In this document: one piece after another, positions 43,694 through 55,088 of the stretch | How positions within the stretch are numbered: position 1 is the stretch's first letter | Layout of the letters: each line of letters begins with the position of its first letter | From: Oryza sativa Japonica Group | Taxonomy: Eukaryota > Streptophyta > Magnoliopsida > Poales > Poaceae | Assembly (NCBI RefSeq): GCF_034140825.1 | Contig: NC_089036.1 | Coordinates: 5,210,001 to 5,274,000, forward strand | DNA: 64,000 nucleotides | Direction: 5' to 3' | The notes under the pieces: generated by a model | Told to the model about the DNA's origin: nothing | The model's database searches: none | What the model saw: only the letters and a program-made list of their open reading frames with translations | Translations under genes and position numbers: made by a program

Positions 43694-46600
43694 TCAAGCA
43701 GCAACCTTCTTGCAGTGGTTCTCCAGCCACTCCATGGTGACACTCTTCGGTCTTTCGAGCGGCAGGCCAAGAGCACGGTCCCAAATGAGCTGCGACACAG
43801 ATAATGTGAAAGAATTGGTTGATAGAATGAAGAAGGATCCTCTGCATTGTAGTACAAAATGCAGAGAAGATCCAAAGAAATGAGGTAGAAAGTGGAAAGT
43901 GAGAGATACCTGAGATCCTATTCCAATGCTCCTTGAAACTCCGAAAAGAACAGTGTAATACCTGCGCAGTTAGAGAAGTTTTCTTAAGTACTCGTTCTAA
44001 AGTTAGATTTGCTACTCTATCATAAGTTCAAGATTAAATTAGACATGGCATTAGATTGTTTAACCAATACAGATAAACATACCGAGCTTCAGATAATCCA
44101 AAGTGGTTCAGTAGAACTCCGCTGTGAGCATCAACATTAGGCCATGGGTTTTTGACCTGAAAATGTGAAGGATGTTCTTATTTCTTAGCCAATGAGATGG
44201 AAGTAAACTGAAGGAGCCGTAATTAAAGGAGCAATAATTATTGATCAATCTAGTAGCATTACCTTGCCAAGCTCAGTGAGGATAGGAGGCACAACTTCAT
44301 ACAACTTGGAGACCTGAAAGAGGATAGGTCGATATAAATCCTATTGAGACAGTGGGACTGAAGAGAGCCATGCAGCTAGAATTTAGACTAACCAGTTGGA
44401 AAAGTGGATCCTCAGGCAAGTACTTCAAAGCAAACTCCCTCTGACATGTATACCGTGGATCGGTCTTACGTAGAACTCCATGACCAAAGCCAGGAACAAC
44501 CTACGAATGAATGTGTCATGGCATACTATCTGTGAATTTTTCAGTTAGAGTTCAACAAAAAGAGAATGTTTATTCCAGATCATTAGAAATCATTTGTTTG
44601 TATAATATAAGTAGCTAAAGAAAACAGATCCAATATAACATAACAAACTTAGAACCACTGCTTAGCAATGAACTCTCAGAAAGTTGAGTTTTCATTTCAG
44701 TTAAAACATGATGATATGCACTTCCTCATCAAATAGAAATATAACACGGAGATAAGCTACCTTTCCACTTTTTAGTGTCTTCCACACATACTCTTTGAGT
44801 TGATCAGTTGTAACGTCACTACCAGTCTCACCTATTACAGATTTGATCCACAACAACACTTCCTGCATTGGATGTGAACTATGGTTAGTTCACACACACA
44901 CACTAAAATATCAATTTAAAAATGGAAGGAACATTATGTTCCTTCTTCCAAAGATAATCTGCGACATATTTTGAGTATGCAATGCAGTGAATCCTTGTTT
45001 AGCAGGATGTGGCAGAGAAGATCCAGTACAACAAACTGAGCATACCTGATTAGCCAGGCCGTGCAACGGTCCAGCTAAACCATTCAGTGCAGCTGCAAAA
45101 GAAAGATAAGGGTCTGACAGAGCACTTCCAACCTGTAATTGAATATCATGAGCACGGAATGAAGAGGTCAGTGCCCATAGATGAGTCATGAGAGAGAGAG
45201 AGAGAGAGGCAATTGCCAGCAAAAGAAAATAAGTCATAGATCATAAGTGATAAATCCTAAAGATAACGGATTGCAAGGTTTTCTGCGGCAAATTAAGAGG
45301 CTACCTTGTACTATCATTACCACTTCTACCTTGAAGATAGAGATTCAGCTAACTGGATCAAGGATCACAGCGCAACCAATTATATTACCTTTCCTAATGC
45401 ATTAAAAGGCCATACTGATACACCAGGATTTTCCTAGACATACAATAGCTATCTAGCAGAAATAGATACATATTTTCAGTCATAGCTTTGATGCTATTAG
45501 ACAATAAAATGTAAGACTAATGACTCCATGAGTACTAAGCAGATGATCCTTCAAGATAACAGTTAAAGTAATGAAGAACTCAGCTAAAAGCAGTTTAAGT
45601 TTTAGTTTTGTTCCTAGTTCATATTCCTTAAAATGGCTAGTTTGGTTTATCAGTGCTTATTAATATATCTCCGATACATAGTAATAACAGCAAAGCAAAT
45701 CAAAGGCTTAAAGTGGCATCCAGTGCAATAGTGCATGCCAAAAGTGTAACATATGTAAAAAGGCACAAGGATGATGTAGCAGCCAGAAATGATCCATTGG
45801 CAGGTTTACAACAATAGTGGCAATGCTAACAAGAAAAAAACTGCATTGAAACCAGAAATACAAAAATTACCAGATGTCCAGTATGAGCACTGACGTTTCC
45901 ACCTTCATGATCACTGGAAGAACACAGGTGAAAGGAAAAAGAAATCAAACCAAGTCTTTTAGAAATAAATAGAAACTAAAACAAGGATGGAATGAATTAC
46001 GTGTGGATTGTTATATATAGTCGCATCAACTCAAGCATTTTGGGATCATCAAACCCAAGCATGTGTGAAAAATTTGCTGCATAATCCAGTGCATTATCAG
46101 CTGCTATAGTTTTCCCTCCCTTGAATATCCTTCAGAGAACCAGAAAACGGCATTATTGCTATTGCAGTTGAAAATTTTTACAGATTGCCTGGTAAGTAAA
46201 GATGGTGAATGAATTGATAAAAAGCTACCTCCGGTAAACATATGAAGCCACTGCTGGAAGGCGAGCTATCAAATTTAAGCAATCTTCATAGGTAGGCTCC
46301 CAGAACCTATTAAAATAGCACCAGGTCAGTACATGGAAAATCCATTCAACAACTAATGCAATTTTGGAGGCAGTATAAATCCCAAGCATACTTTGATTTT
46401 GACATTCCTTTGTCATAGGCTTTTTGAAACTCACTCTCCACCTGCAAATAAGAATTAAAATAGAAAAGGCAAATTAATTAAGTGTGGAGACCTAGAAAGA
46501 ATTACAAACAGCAAAATAAGAGGGTTTTATCAATGGATTTTTTTTAAATGATTGTCTTTTTTACATGCACCATCTCCAAAATAAATATACCTTCAAATAA

Positions 46601-49424
46601 GTGGCAACAGAATATGTATTTATTTCAGATGAGTGATATATGCTACAAGGTTTACCTGAAGTGCCATCACTCCTGTGGTAAACTGGGTCATCGGATGAGC
46701 AGTTACAGGAAGAGCATCGATTGCCTCATACACATGACCTGCATCCGTATCATAAGTCAATCGAATAAGTGCCAAGTAGGTAAGTGGGTAACATGCCGTA
46801 TGTTTACAGAAGCACAAATTTGTAATGCAGCCCTGAGACATATTTTTCCAATGATTGAGTATACAAAAACTCAAATCAACTTATCACAGATGAATACTTA
46901 AATGAGCTATATCATTATCAAAGGCAGGATTAAGAAAACTGAAGTCAATAGAGAACATCATGGAACAGTCCCAAAAAAAAAACTTTCTACAGTTGCCTTT
47001 CAAATTTCAACTACACTTGCCCAGCAAAAAAAAATAATAATAAATCAAATACACTTAAGAATATAGGCTTAAGTTAACAACATTTCATATTTTCAGGCAA
47101 TTGAAGAGTTTAACCTTAAAAGCTCAGATTACTATCAGAAATTCATAATGCAGTAGCTTCAATTTATTTTCAAATTGACTAACTAAAGAACCATCTGGGG
47201 GAACATTATACAAGAAACTTGGTGTGTTTATGGTACTTGCAGAATAAAGCTTCGTAGGAACAAAAACTCCATAATCTCTGTATGTATCCGTGACTATATT
47301 TTTTATCTTCTAAGAAAAGGGAAATAAGATAATGACATAAAACTCATCTAGGTTTTTTTACTAATTGAGCAAACAATAATGCAATAAACCAGAAGAGACA
47401 ATTGCAGACCTGGAACACTCGAACGACTAGCCAATTCCTTTGATAGAGCATCAACTTGCTCTTTGGTTGGCACCTGAAACAAACAAATACCTATCAGTCC
47501 ACACTAGCAGCTAAATGCCGACAAAAATAAGAACAGGAAAACCAAGTTTACAAGAAAAACAGTTAAACAAAAGAAGCCAAACCTTTCCGGTCAAAAGAAG
47601 CCAAAGTAGACCCTCAGGCAAAGGCTCCCCATCTTTAACTGCTGTCGGCAGCACTTTCTGGCACTCTGGAATCGAGAGACCCCTAAAACGAATACCCTGG
47701 ATAGGAAAGAGGTACAGACTTACATCCAACAGCAAGATATAGAGTGATGCACGTTTAAATTTCACAAAGTCAAACTAAGCTAAAAATCTAACTTAAAATC
47801 TGCAGAAAAGCCGCCATCCTAAAAAATAAATCATAAAAGCATCAAACTCTTGTAATGAAGCACATTCCTACATAATGACTATAGAAATCTAGACTATTTA
47901 GTCCCTGTACCTCTTTTAAATCAATGTGCTAAAGTTGATTACAGAACTTGATTCAGATTGACAAATATGAGCAATCATTGTGTCATTCCTACTGTGCACT
48001 GAACGGATCATGCTCAACTGTTAGTACACTTGCTTGGAGATCATGAAAATATGGTGATTCATCATTCATCTATTTTATTTTCCAACTTTTGCACATTCCA
48101 ATTTCAAGATATACATAGACAAAATATCCAAATTTGCTTCTATATTATGCCATTATGGTATCGTAGCATTATAGTTTACAAGCATACCTCATCCGGGTCA
48201 AGCAATGATGTTTCCCAAAGCATTCCAGTCATCCCTCTCATCCCACCAAGGACCTTGGATAAACACCATTTAAGATTTTAGACCAATCAATAAAGGACAC
48301 CCTTGAGAAACAATCCATAAATAATCAATACCAAAAGCATACCATATCGACTGTTATATTTCCAAGTTGGACCTTTCCATGCTCCGATTTAAGTTTCTTT
48401 AAGCGGTCCTGTAACAGAATGGTAAAGTGAGTTGAGCTTTTCTTTCCTGGTATTTGACAGGAATTTGGCACTCTTGGATGGTTGAGACAAAGCACAGGGC
48501 ATGCAACTCATATATGGATTTTAGGTAAACAGTGAAATGGTGAAGTTATTTTATATCAACCATGATGACTTCCTCATAATGATAGGAGCATGCAACTAGC
48601 TGCAATTATGGTCTTCTCTGATACAGATTCTGAATATTGTGATTACTGCTTGGTGCAAAACTAAACTTGTGAAGAAAACAATAACCTGATATGCCAATCT
48701 TGTAATGCATTTTCAATAGTGCAGAAAACACAAAGCTAGTGGCTGCTCAAAATATACACATTTTGTGATGAGCGGTTTCTGAAGGTGCTGAAACAATGGT
48801 GTAATGCAATGTTCATGCAGCATTTGCTTCCATGCGCCAGCACAGCTTTTACAAAAAAGAGATAATCCACAACATTTGGAAGTTGCAAGCATGCCCTCAC
48901 ACAATATCGCATGAAGCAAGAAGATGATATCACTACAGGCTAAAGCAGTAAAGCAAAAAGGGTAGATAAAGAACTGGATGCCATATACTTTCCAACTTTG
49001 TGTGAATTATTAGACGTGCTAGAAAGTAACAAACCTGTTGTTCAGGAATCAATTCCTGCAGCTGGGACTTGAGATCCTGCATATAATATTTAGAAACACA
49101 ATCAAACATCTTTTTTCAGAGCACATTCCCCACTTTCGAGCCTAGCCACAGATGGCACATAGTAACTGGTAGTTTCAACCACACATTTAGCACGAACGAA
49201 CAAAAACTAATTGACTTACAAGATCAGATGCGCTCTGCATCTGCAGCCATCGCACACCACCAAGCGTGGTGGCCTCCTGTGCCTGACAACACAAAGCAAC
49301 GAACAATTTTTCAGCGCACATAAATGCAAACGCATCGCCAGAAAATAGGCATGCAAGATGTTGGATGGCTCACCACGCGGGATCGAAGCCTCGACACCGC
49401 GGTCAGGCCCCTGAAGAACGCCAT
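43694..49424 (-). CDS. Citrate synthase, mitochondrial
   Basis: Condenses acetyl-CoA and oxaloacetate to citrate, the entry step of the TCA cycle, in the mitochondrial matrix. Nineteen coding exons: 49424-49374, 49282-49220, 49076-49035, 48408-48343, 48253-48188, 47696-47583, 47473-47410, 46738-46656, 46441-46392, 46306-46229, 46129-46001, 45913-45871, 45132-45046, 44862-44761, 44500-44393, 44313-44263, 44156-44083, 43961-43910 and 43789-43694, giving 472 aa. The N-terminus [17 protein letters not shown] is Arg-rich and lacks acids, as in a transit peptide. Catalytic residues are seen in GPLHGLANQ (His), [14 protein letters not shown] (His) and NVDAHSGV (Asp). It ends ENHCKKVAA, with no peroxisomal PTS1, and lacks the long N-terminal extension of peroxisomal forms. 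A GTAAGT donor near 49818 indicates a 5' UTR intron. Confidence 0.96.
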
Positions 49425-50578
49425 GGCCGGAGCACGCGGCTACAGGGCAAGCTGCTGCGCAAACAAACAACGAAGTAAACGATTTCGTCAGAACATAATA
49501 CATCCCAAAATCAACCAAAATCCCGCAAAAAAATAATTAAACACCACCACGCGCACGCGCGGAGGAACAGATCGCCACATCGATTCCAAACAATTCCTCC
49601 CAAACCGAAAAAAATAATAATTAAAAAAAGCAAATTAAATCTCTCGAAACTACAACGGATCCACAATTCGTAATCCCCCGCGTAGAAAACCAAAATCCAA
49701 TAGAAAAAAAACCCACCGAAATTCCACATAAAAAAATCCATCTACACAACCACCCGCCCAGGAATCCTACAGCCTACGGCGAACAGGATCGCAACCGGGA
49801 GAGATGAAATGCACTTACGCTTTGGAGAATTTCACGGAGGCGTCGCGAATTGAATCGAATCGGGGAGGGAGAGAGAGAGAGAGCGATTGTTCAAAGCGCT
49901 CCCGGAGAGGAGGAAGAAGGGGAAGGCGACCGAGCGAGCGATTGTTCCTCGCCTATAAATAAAAAAAAAATCGCCCATTTTTTTCCTGCACTTTTCGCAC
50001 TTAGCCCCCTCAAAAATTCTCCGTTTTACACTTTGGTCAATAAAGATAGTAAAATTTGGTCAAATTGATTCCAAAAGGTTTGGGTTCAAATTGCTTCTAG
50101 AATGAGGTAGTTGACACCTCATTGCAAATTGCAAACAGGAAGACAAATTAGATACGACCATGACTAAAATAAAATATATAAAATATATTATTATCATCGC
50201 GTGGTTGGTGTCTCTTCGGGGAGGAAGAAGGCCTGTGACTGTTCAGCCACGTCATTGGTCAATAATTAGCTTGTTAAAAATAGTTTTAATTTTCAGCAGG
50301 TGCAAAAGTAGAAACAGATAAATAAATTGCTGAATTTTGGATGGCCCAGGCAAAAATTGGAATGCAGGCTTGCTCCGCAAGAAGAACAGAACACGGATCA
50401 CGCCACGCTTAAAAATGCAAACATGAAACTACTTATAAAATAAAATAAAGATAAGTAAAATCCAGAGTGATTTGGGCTATGAAAAGCCCATTTCTGCGCG
50501 GCCCACCAAGAGACGCGGGCCCAACCAAACAACGCAGCAGGAGAGAGGGAGGAGCTGATACGGTTTCGTTCTCAATGT
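49425..50578. other. Citrate synthase promoter and spacer to U2
   Basis: Holds the citrate synthase leader, its intron and a (GA)n run at 49864-49883. A minus-strand ATTTATAGG at 49952-49960 could be its TATA box. AT-rich spacer follows to the U2 promoter; GGGCCC-type motifs at 50485-50525 are likely monocot snRNA promoter elements. Confidence 0.5.
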
Positions 50579-50629
50579 TAGTACCACCTCGCGGATTCTG
50601 AGCGAGGCGGGGCGGAGGAGCGTGTATAA
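50579..50629 (+). promoter_or_regulatory. U2 promoter: USE and TATA (intact plus-strand copy)
   Basis: USE TAGTACCACCTCG at 50579-50591 and TATAA at 50625-50629, 33 bp apart, the plant Pol II snRNA spacing. The RNA starts about 29 bp after the TATA box. Confidence 0.82.
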
Positions 50630-50657
50630 GAGGAGGCCCAGAGCAGGAGAGCAACTC

Positions 50658-50853
50658 ATACCTTTCTCGGCCTTTTGGCTAAGATCAAGTGTAGTATCTG
50701 TTCTTATCAGTTTAATATCTGATATGTGGGCCATGTGCCCACTTCGATGTTAAATTTATTTTTTGTGAGGGAGGGCCCACCACAGTGGCTAGCCACTGGG
50801 GCCCTCGCGCGTCGCCCAGTCGTTGCACTGCTGCCCGGGCCTGGTGCACCCCA
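50658..50853 (+). ncRNA. U2 spliceosomal snRNA gene
   Basis: A complete 196-nt U2: 5' ATACCTTTCTCGGCC, branch-pairing GTGTAGTATCTG, TTTAATATCTGATATGTGG, Sm-type site AATTTATTTTTTGTG, and both 3' stem-loops ending GGGCCTGGTGCACCCC. Every functional segment is intact, and USE/TATA precede it. It is in the opposite orientation to the copy at 32801-32995 and shares about 30 bp of 3' flank with it, so both probably came from one duplication that carried promoter and flank. Confidence 0.96.
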
Positions 50854-51836
50854 ACCAAAGCATCAATTAAATTTTTAAAGGGCCGTTTGTTACGCTTGGC
50901 CCATCAGACTTTTCGACAGGCCGATTGTTATCTTTCATTAGACTTAAACCCTAGATTTTCGATTTACGAGGTTAATTGACCATACGTGGGATATTATTTT
51001 GTTGCAAAATAAAAAGGTGTTTAACGTGGAGTATTTTTTAAGTTATTTGACATTTTGTTGCAAAATTATTATGCAGTATAGGGCAATAAGTGGAACGTTG
51101 TCAAGAAAAAAACCCAGAAATTGATTTTCGATTGCACTGGGAAGTTATCAGGCTCAGTTCACTTCTATTGATGATTAATACTCTGTCCTAAAAAAAAATA
51201 ATTCTAACAATAAATCTGATTACTGCTGTCCTACAAAGAATTCAATTCTAGCAATGAACCTGGATACATAGGATACGGAGGGGGTAATATTCTGTTCCGG
51301 TTTTGTTAGCAATTTTTTTAAACTGTAAAAAGGTGTGTTTTATAAAAAAAAATCTTTTATATAAAAATTATTTTAAAATATCAAATAAATTTATATTGCA
51401 ATATTAAAATAACTAAAACTTAACTAATCACATATTAATATATGTTTTTATTATTTGTGCCCTAACTTCTTATTATTCACTCAAATAATTTCATTGGAAA
51501 CGAATGGGACCTTAAATCCGAGAAAATGATTTTTATTTCAATTTGCAAGATTGGGGTGCAGTTCATTTATATTCTTTTTCCAAGAACAGTGAGTTGGCGA
51601 TGCTTTGATCCAGCCACGAAGGCACAAAGCCCACCACACCACTCCACTCCACATCGCGCGGCCCAACACATCACACCACTCTCTTCCAAACTCCACATCT
51701 CTCACCTCCTCTCGCCCACCCAATCCCTTCCGCCTTCTACCCGCCGCCGCCGCCGCGACGAGCCGGAAACCCTAGCCGAGCTCCGAGGCGGCGTGCGCGA
51801 GCGCGAGCGCGGGCGCGGGTGTGGGGGAGCCGAGAG
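50854..51836. other. Spacer with MITE debris and zinc-finger gene promoter
   Basis: Stowaway fragments at about 51178-51288 (TACTCTGTCCTAAAA, TTCTAGCAATGAACCTGG, ATACGGAGGGGGTA). A worn dispersed repeat at 51340-51490. The pyrimidine-rich CCACACC/CTCTTCC leader of the zinc-finger gene lies at 51620-51836. Confidence 0.5.
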
Positions 51837-54185
51837 ATGGAAGTCGGCGGCCGCAAGAGGGGCAAGCCCGACGGTGCGAACGGCGCCGGCGGGAAGCGCG
51901 CGCGAGGTGAGTCGCAACCCTCTCCTCCCCTTTCCCGTGCCCGACCTTTGCTCTCGTCTTCCCGAATCGCATCCCCCTCTCTCCCGCCGCGGCGAGATTT
52001 GGTTTCCTCGCTGCGTAGTTAGATCGAGGAGCCTCCCCGATTCGTGCCCTTTTGCTGCTTATTCTGCTAGGGTTTGTAGGTTTGGAAAGAGAGAGAGAGA
52101 GAGAGAGACTAAGAGCGGATGTGACTCTCGTTTCGTAAAGGCGAGCTAATGTTTTTGTAGTTTTTCTTCCAAGATTCGCCGAGTTGGCATGTGTTTTTCT
52201 TTTTCAGATTGGTTGGTCTGCTTAAACCAGATCTGGTGGTCTCGTTGCTCCGTGTTCTTCATTTCAAGGCGTACTTTGAATTAATTATGGGTTTTAAAAA
52301 CTTGGAGGGAAGCTGTGGGTAGTTGATAAAGAGTGTAGTAGCTGCTTCAATTAATGCGGTATTTTTGCACTGTTTTTGCAGTAGGAACGTAAAAGTAGTT
52401 AAAAGGAGTATTAATGTTCTCTTGTGTACCAAAGATTAGCAAATCAACAACTATTAACTTGGAACGCATAATTAATTTGATGCAACAGAATCGGAGTCAT
52501 TTCAAACCGGTGTAGGAAGCAAATCGAAGCCATGCACCAAATTTTTCAGGTTATAATCCAACTTAAAATGAACTCCACCTGGTAACATTTATTATGCATG
52601 GTTATTTCATTAAAATTTTGCTTCTGTTTTTTTTCCTAAAAGAATTGTATTGTTGCTAACACATGAATCAAGTAAAGATTGTGATACAGGTTGTACCTAA
52701 TCCAAGCTTAAGAAACACTCACTGGAGTAAAATTGGAATGCGCACAGTTGCGCGAAATCACTTTGAACCTGTGAAAGATGCAACAGTATAAGGAATTAAG
52801 GATATGTAACTCCTTGTCAGATGAACAACCTGTCAGTAATATCATGATGCAGCTTCATCTGCTCAAATTGAGAAAAGAAGATTGAATACATGACTTGGGA
52901 ACTGCAACTGAACTCACATTTTGAAATCCTGCCACTTATGTCCTTTGTAACATATAATATTTATCCTAACATTTGCTACATGCAGGGATAAATTTTACTA
53001 CTGTATGGTTTGAATCTATACTTCCGTAAATAGTTGCTCCTGAAATTATTTTCTATCAAGCTTATGATGTTATGAGTCATTACCAAAATTTGTGCATATG
53101 GTCTACATCTCTTATTAGCACCCATTGTCAAGCTCAACATTTAGAATGTAGTTTACTGCCATGTTGTTTTTAAATGTGGTGGTGGTTCCAGAAATCTCCT
53201 CCAGTCCATACTGCATCTTAACATTTGTTCTTCACTTGTTAATATCATTTCCAATCATTGTTTATGAGATGTTGACCTATTAAAGTTCACATATTAGAAT
53301 CTTCCAAGTAAACATCAGTTGCATTTACAATGAAATCTTTTGGTGTAGTTCTTCAATTAGGACATTATTTGCAGCATCTTTTTGCTTGCACTCATGATAT
53401 TCTTATTGTGCAGTACCTCTGGTTGCCCCTTTGGTGAGGGTTGCCACTTCCTCCACCACTTCCCTGGTGGCTACCAAGCTGTTGCAAAGATGACCAATCT
53501 TGGTGGTCCAGCTATTGCGCCGCCTCCAGGAAGAATGCCAATGGGAAATGCTGTTCCTGATGGGCCACCAACACCCACTGTTAAGACTCGCCTGTGCAAC
53601 AAGTATAACACTGCAGAGGGATGCAAATGGGGGGATAAGTGCCACTTTGCGCACGGTGAGAGGGAGCTCGGCAAGCCTATGTTGATGGATAGCTCAATGC
53701 CTCCCCCAATGGGACCAAGGCCCACTGGTCACTTTGCACCTCCACCAATGCCTAGCCCTGCCATGTCCACTCCAGCAAGCTTTGGCGCTTCGGCCACAGC
53801 CAAGATCAGTGTTGATGCATCTCTTGCAGGTGGCATAATCGGGAGGGGTGGGGTTAACACAAAGCAGATATCCAGAGTCACAGGGGCCAAGCTGGCCATC
53901 CGTGATCATGAATCAGACACCAACTTGAAAAACATTGAGCTTGAGGGCACATTTGATCAGATCAAGAACGCTAGTGCAATGGTGAGGGAGCTGATTGTCA
54001 GCATCGGTGGCGGTGCCCCTCCACAAGGCAAGAAACCTGTGGGAGGATCCCACCGCGGGGGAGGCCCCGGAAGCAACTTCAAGACCAAGCTGTGCGAGAA
54101 CTTCACCAAAGGGTCGTGCACTTTTGGCGACAGGTGCCATTTTGCCCATGGTGAAAATGAGCTTCGGAAATCAGCTGCTGCTTGA
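51837..54185 (+). CDS. KH and CCCH zinc finger RNA-binding protein (C3H14-like)
   Basis: A probable RNA-binding regulator combining CCCH fingers with a KH domain. Three exons: 51837-51906, 52489-52549 and 53414-54185, total 903 nt, 300 aa. Finger 1 is C-x8-C-x5-C-x3-H (CTKFFSTSGCPFGEGCHFLH), split by an intron. Finger 2 is CNKYNTAEGCKWGDKCHFAH. The KH domain at about residues 175-240 has the GxxG loop as GRGG in GGIIGRGGVNTKQIS. Finger 3 is C-x7-C-x5-C-x3-H (CENFTKGSCTFGDRCHFAH), followed by GENELRKSAAA. Start is the ATG in MEVGGRKRGKPDG, a basic, probably nuclear N-terminus. I recall a rice entry of the same length called C3H14; that link is from memory. Confidence 0.94.
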
Positions 54186-55088
54186 GATCCATTGTGGTTT
54201 GTAGCGATTAGTCATTGTAACTCGAAACTTTGAGGGCTGATGCTGAATTTTCTGACCGTTTAGGCTTATGTGCTGTCTTGTTTTACCTCTGGATTCTTTA
54301 TTGCATTTTATTTTTGAGCTATTTCTCGTACGCCTGGTTATGTGATTATGTTATCCCTTTTCTCCTGCGATGTTAAAGCCTACTGTGGTTGATGATTACT
54401 ATGCTTTTCATAAAATTAATGCTACTGTGACTGTTTCTCTGGCAAAGTGAGCAGTCTCGTTGATTGTTGGAACTACCCAAACAAGGATGATCTGCTGTCT
54501 GCGCTTCCTGTTGCTAAACTGCTACCTCGTACCTCGATGTGTTTTCACTTTCATTTTTCTACCCCAATGTGTCTTCACTTTCATTTTTCTACCTCAATGT
54601 GAAACTATTACCATGTTGGTTAGATAATCTTTTTAGTCGTAGCTCAGAATTATGGGTCAAGGCTAACTTGCGTACCTGGCAATCAAAGCACTCCAGAAAG
54701 ATTGCTGTATCCACTGGTGCTCCTTGTAAAACCTCGGAAGGATTGCAGCAGCCACTGGTGCTACATTCCTCTAAGGAGCAAATTCTAGCGATCTTTCGTC
54801 ACACTACAAGAGTACAATTCCACCGATCTTTGGAAAAATCGAAGCTGCCTGATCTAAATTCTAATAGAGTTAAAAGAAGAACATTAGTTACATCTAAGCT
54901 GTTACACGAGCTAGCACGAGATGAGCTATGTCGCCCGACTGTTGTACAGACACTAGGCAAAACCACAGCGGGCTATTATAACTTATAATAGATCTCTCCC
55001 TCTACATACAACACGAGAGCAGGTAGGCGCACACGCTAAAGTGCTAAAAACTACAGCAGCCGACGAGCAGGGCAGGGGGGGTTTCGCT
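54186..55088. other. Zinc-finger gene 3' flank; unsupported open frame
   Basis: Contains the 3' UTR, a short direct repeat (TTCACTTTCATTTTTCTACC, twice, 54543-54594) and a 149-codon frame at 54539-54988 without domains or start context. No gene called. The NSE4 3' UTR lies at the right end. Confidence 0.4.

Noticed and set aside
54539-54988. 149-codon frame downstream of the zinc-finger gene
   Set aside because: No domain, no start context, begins within the likely 3' flank; ordinary chance frame.
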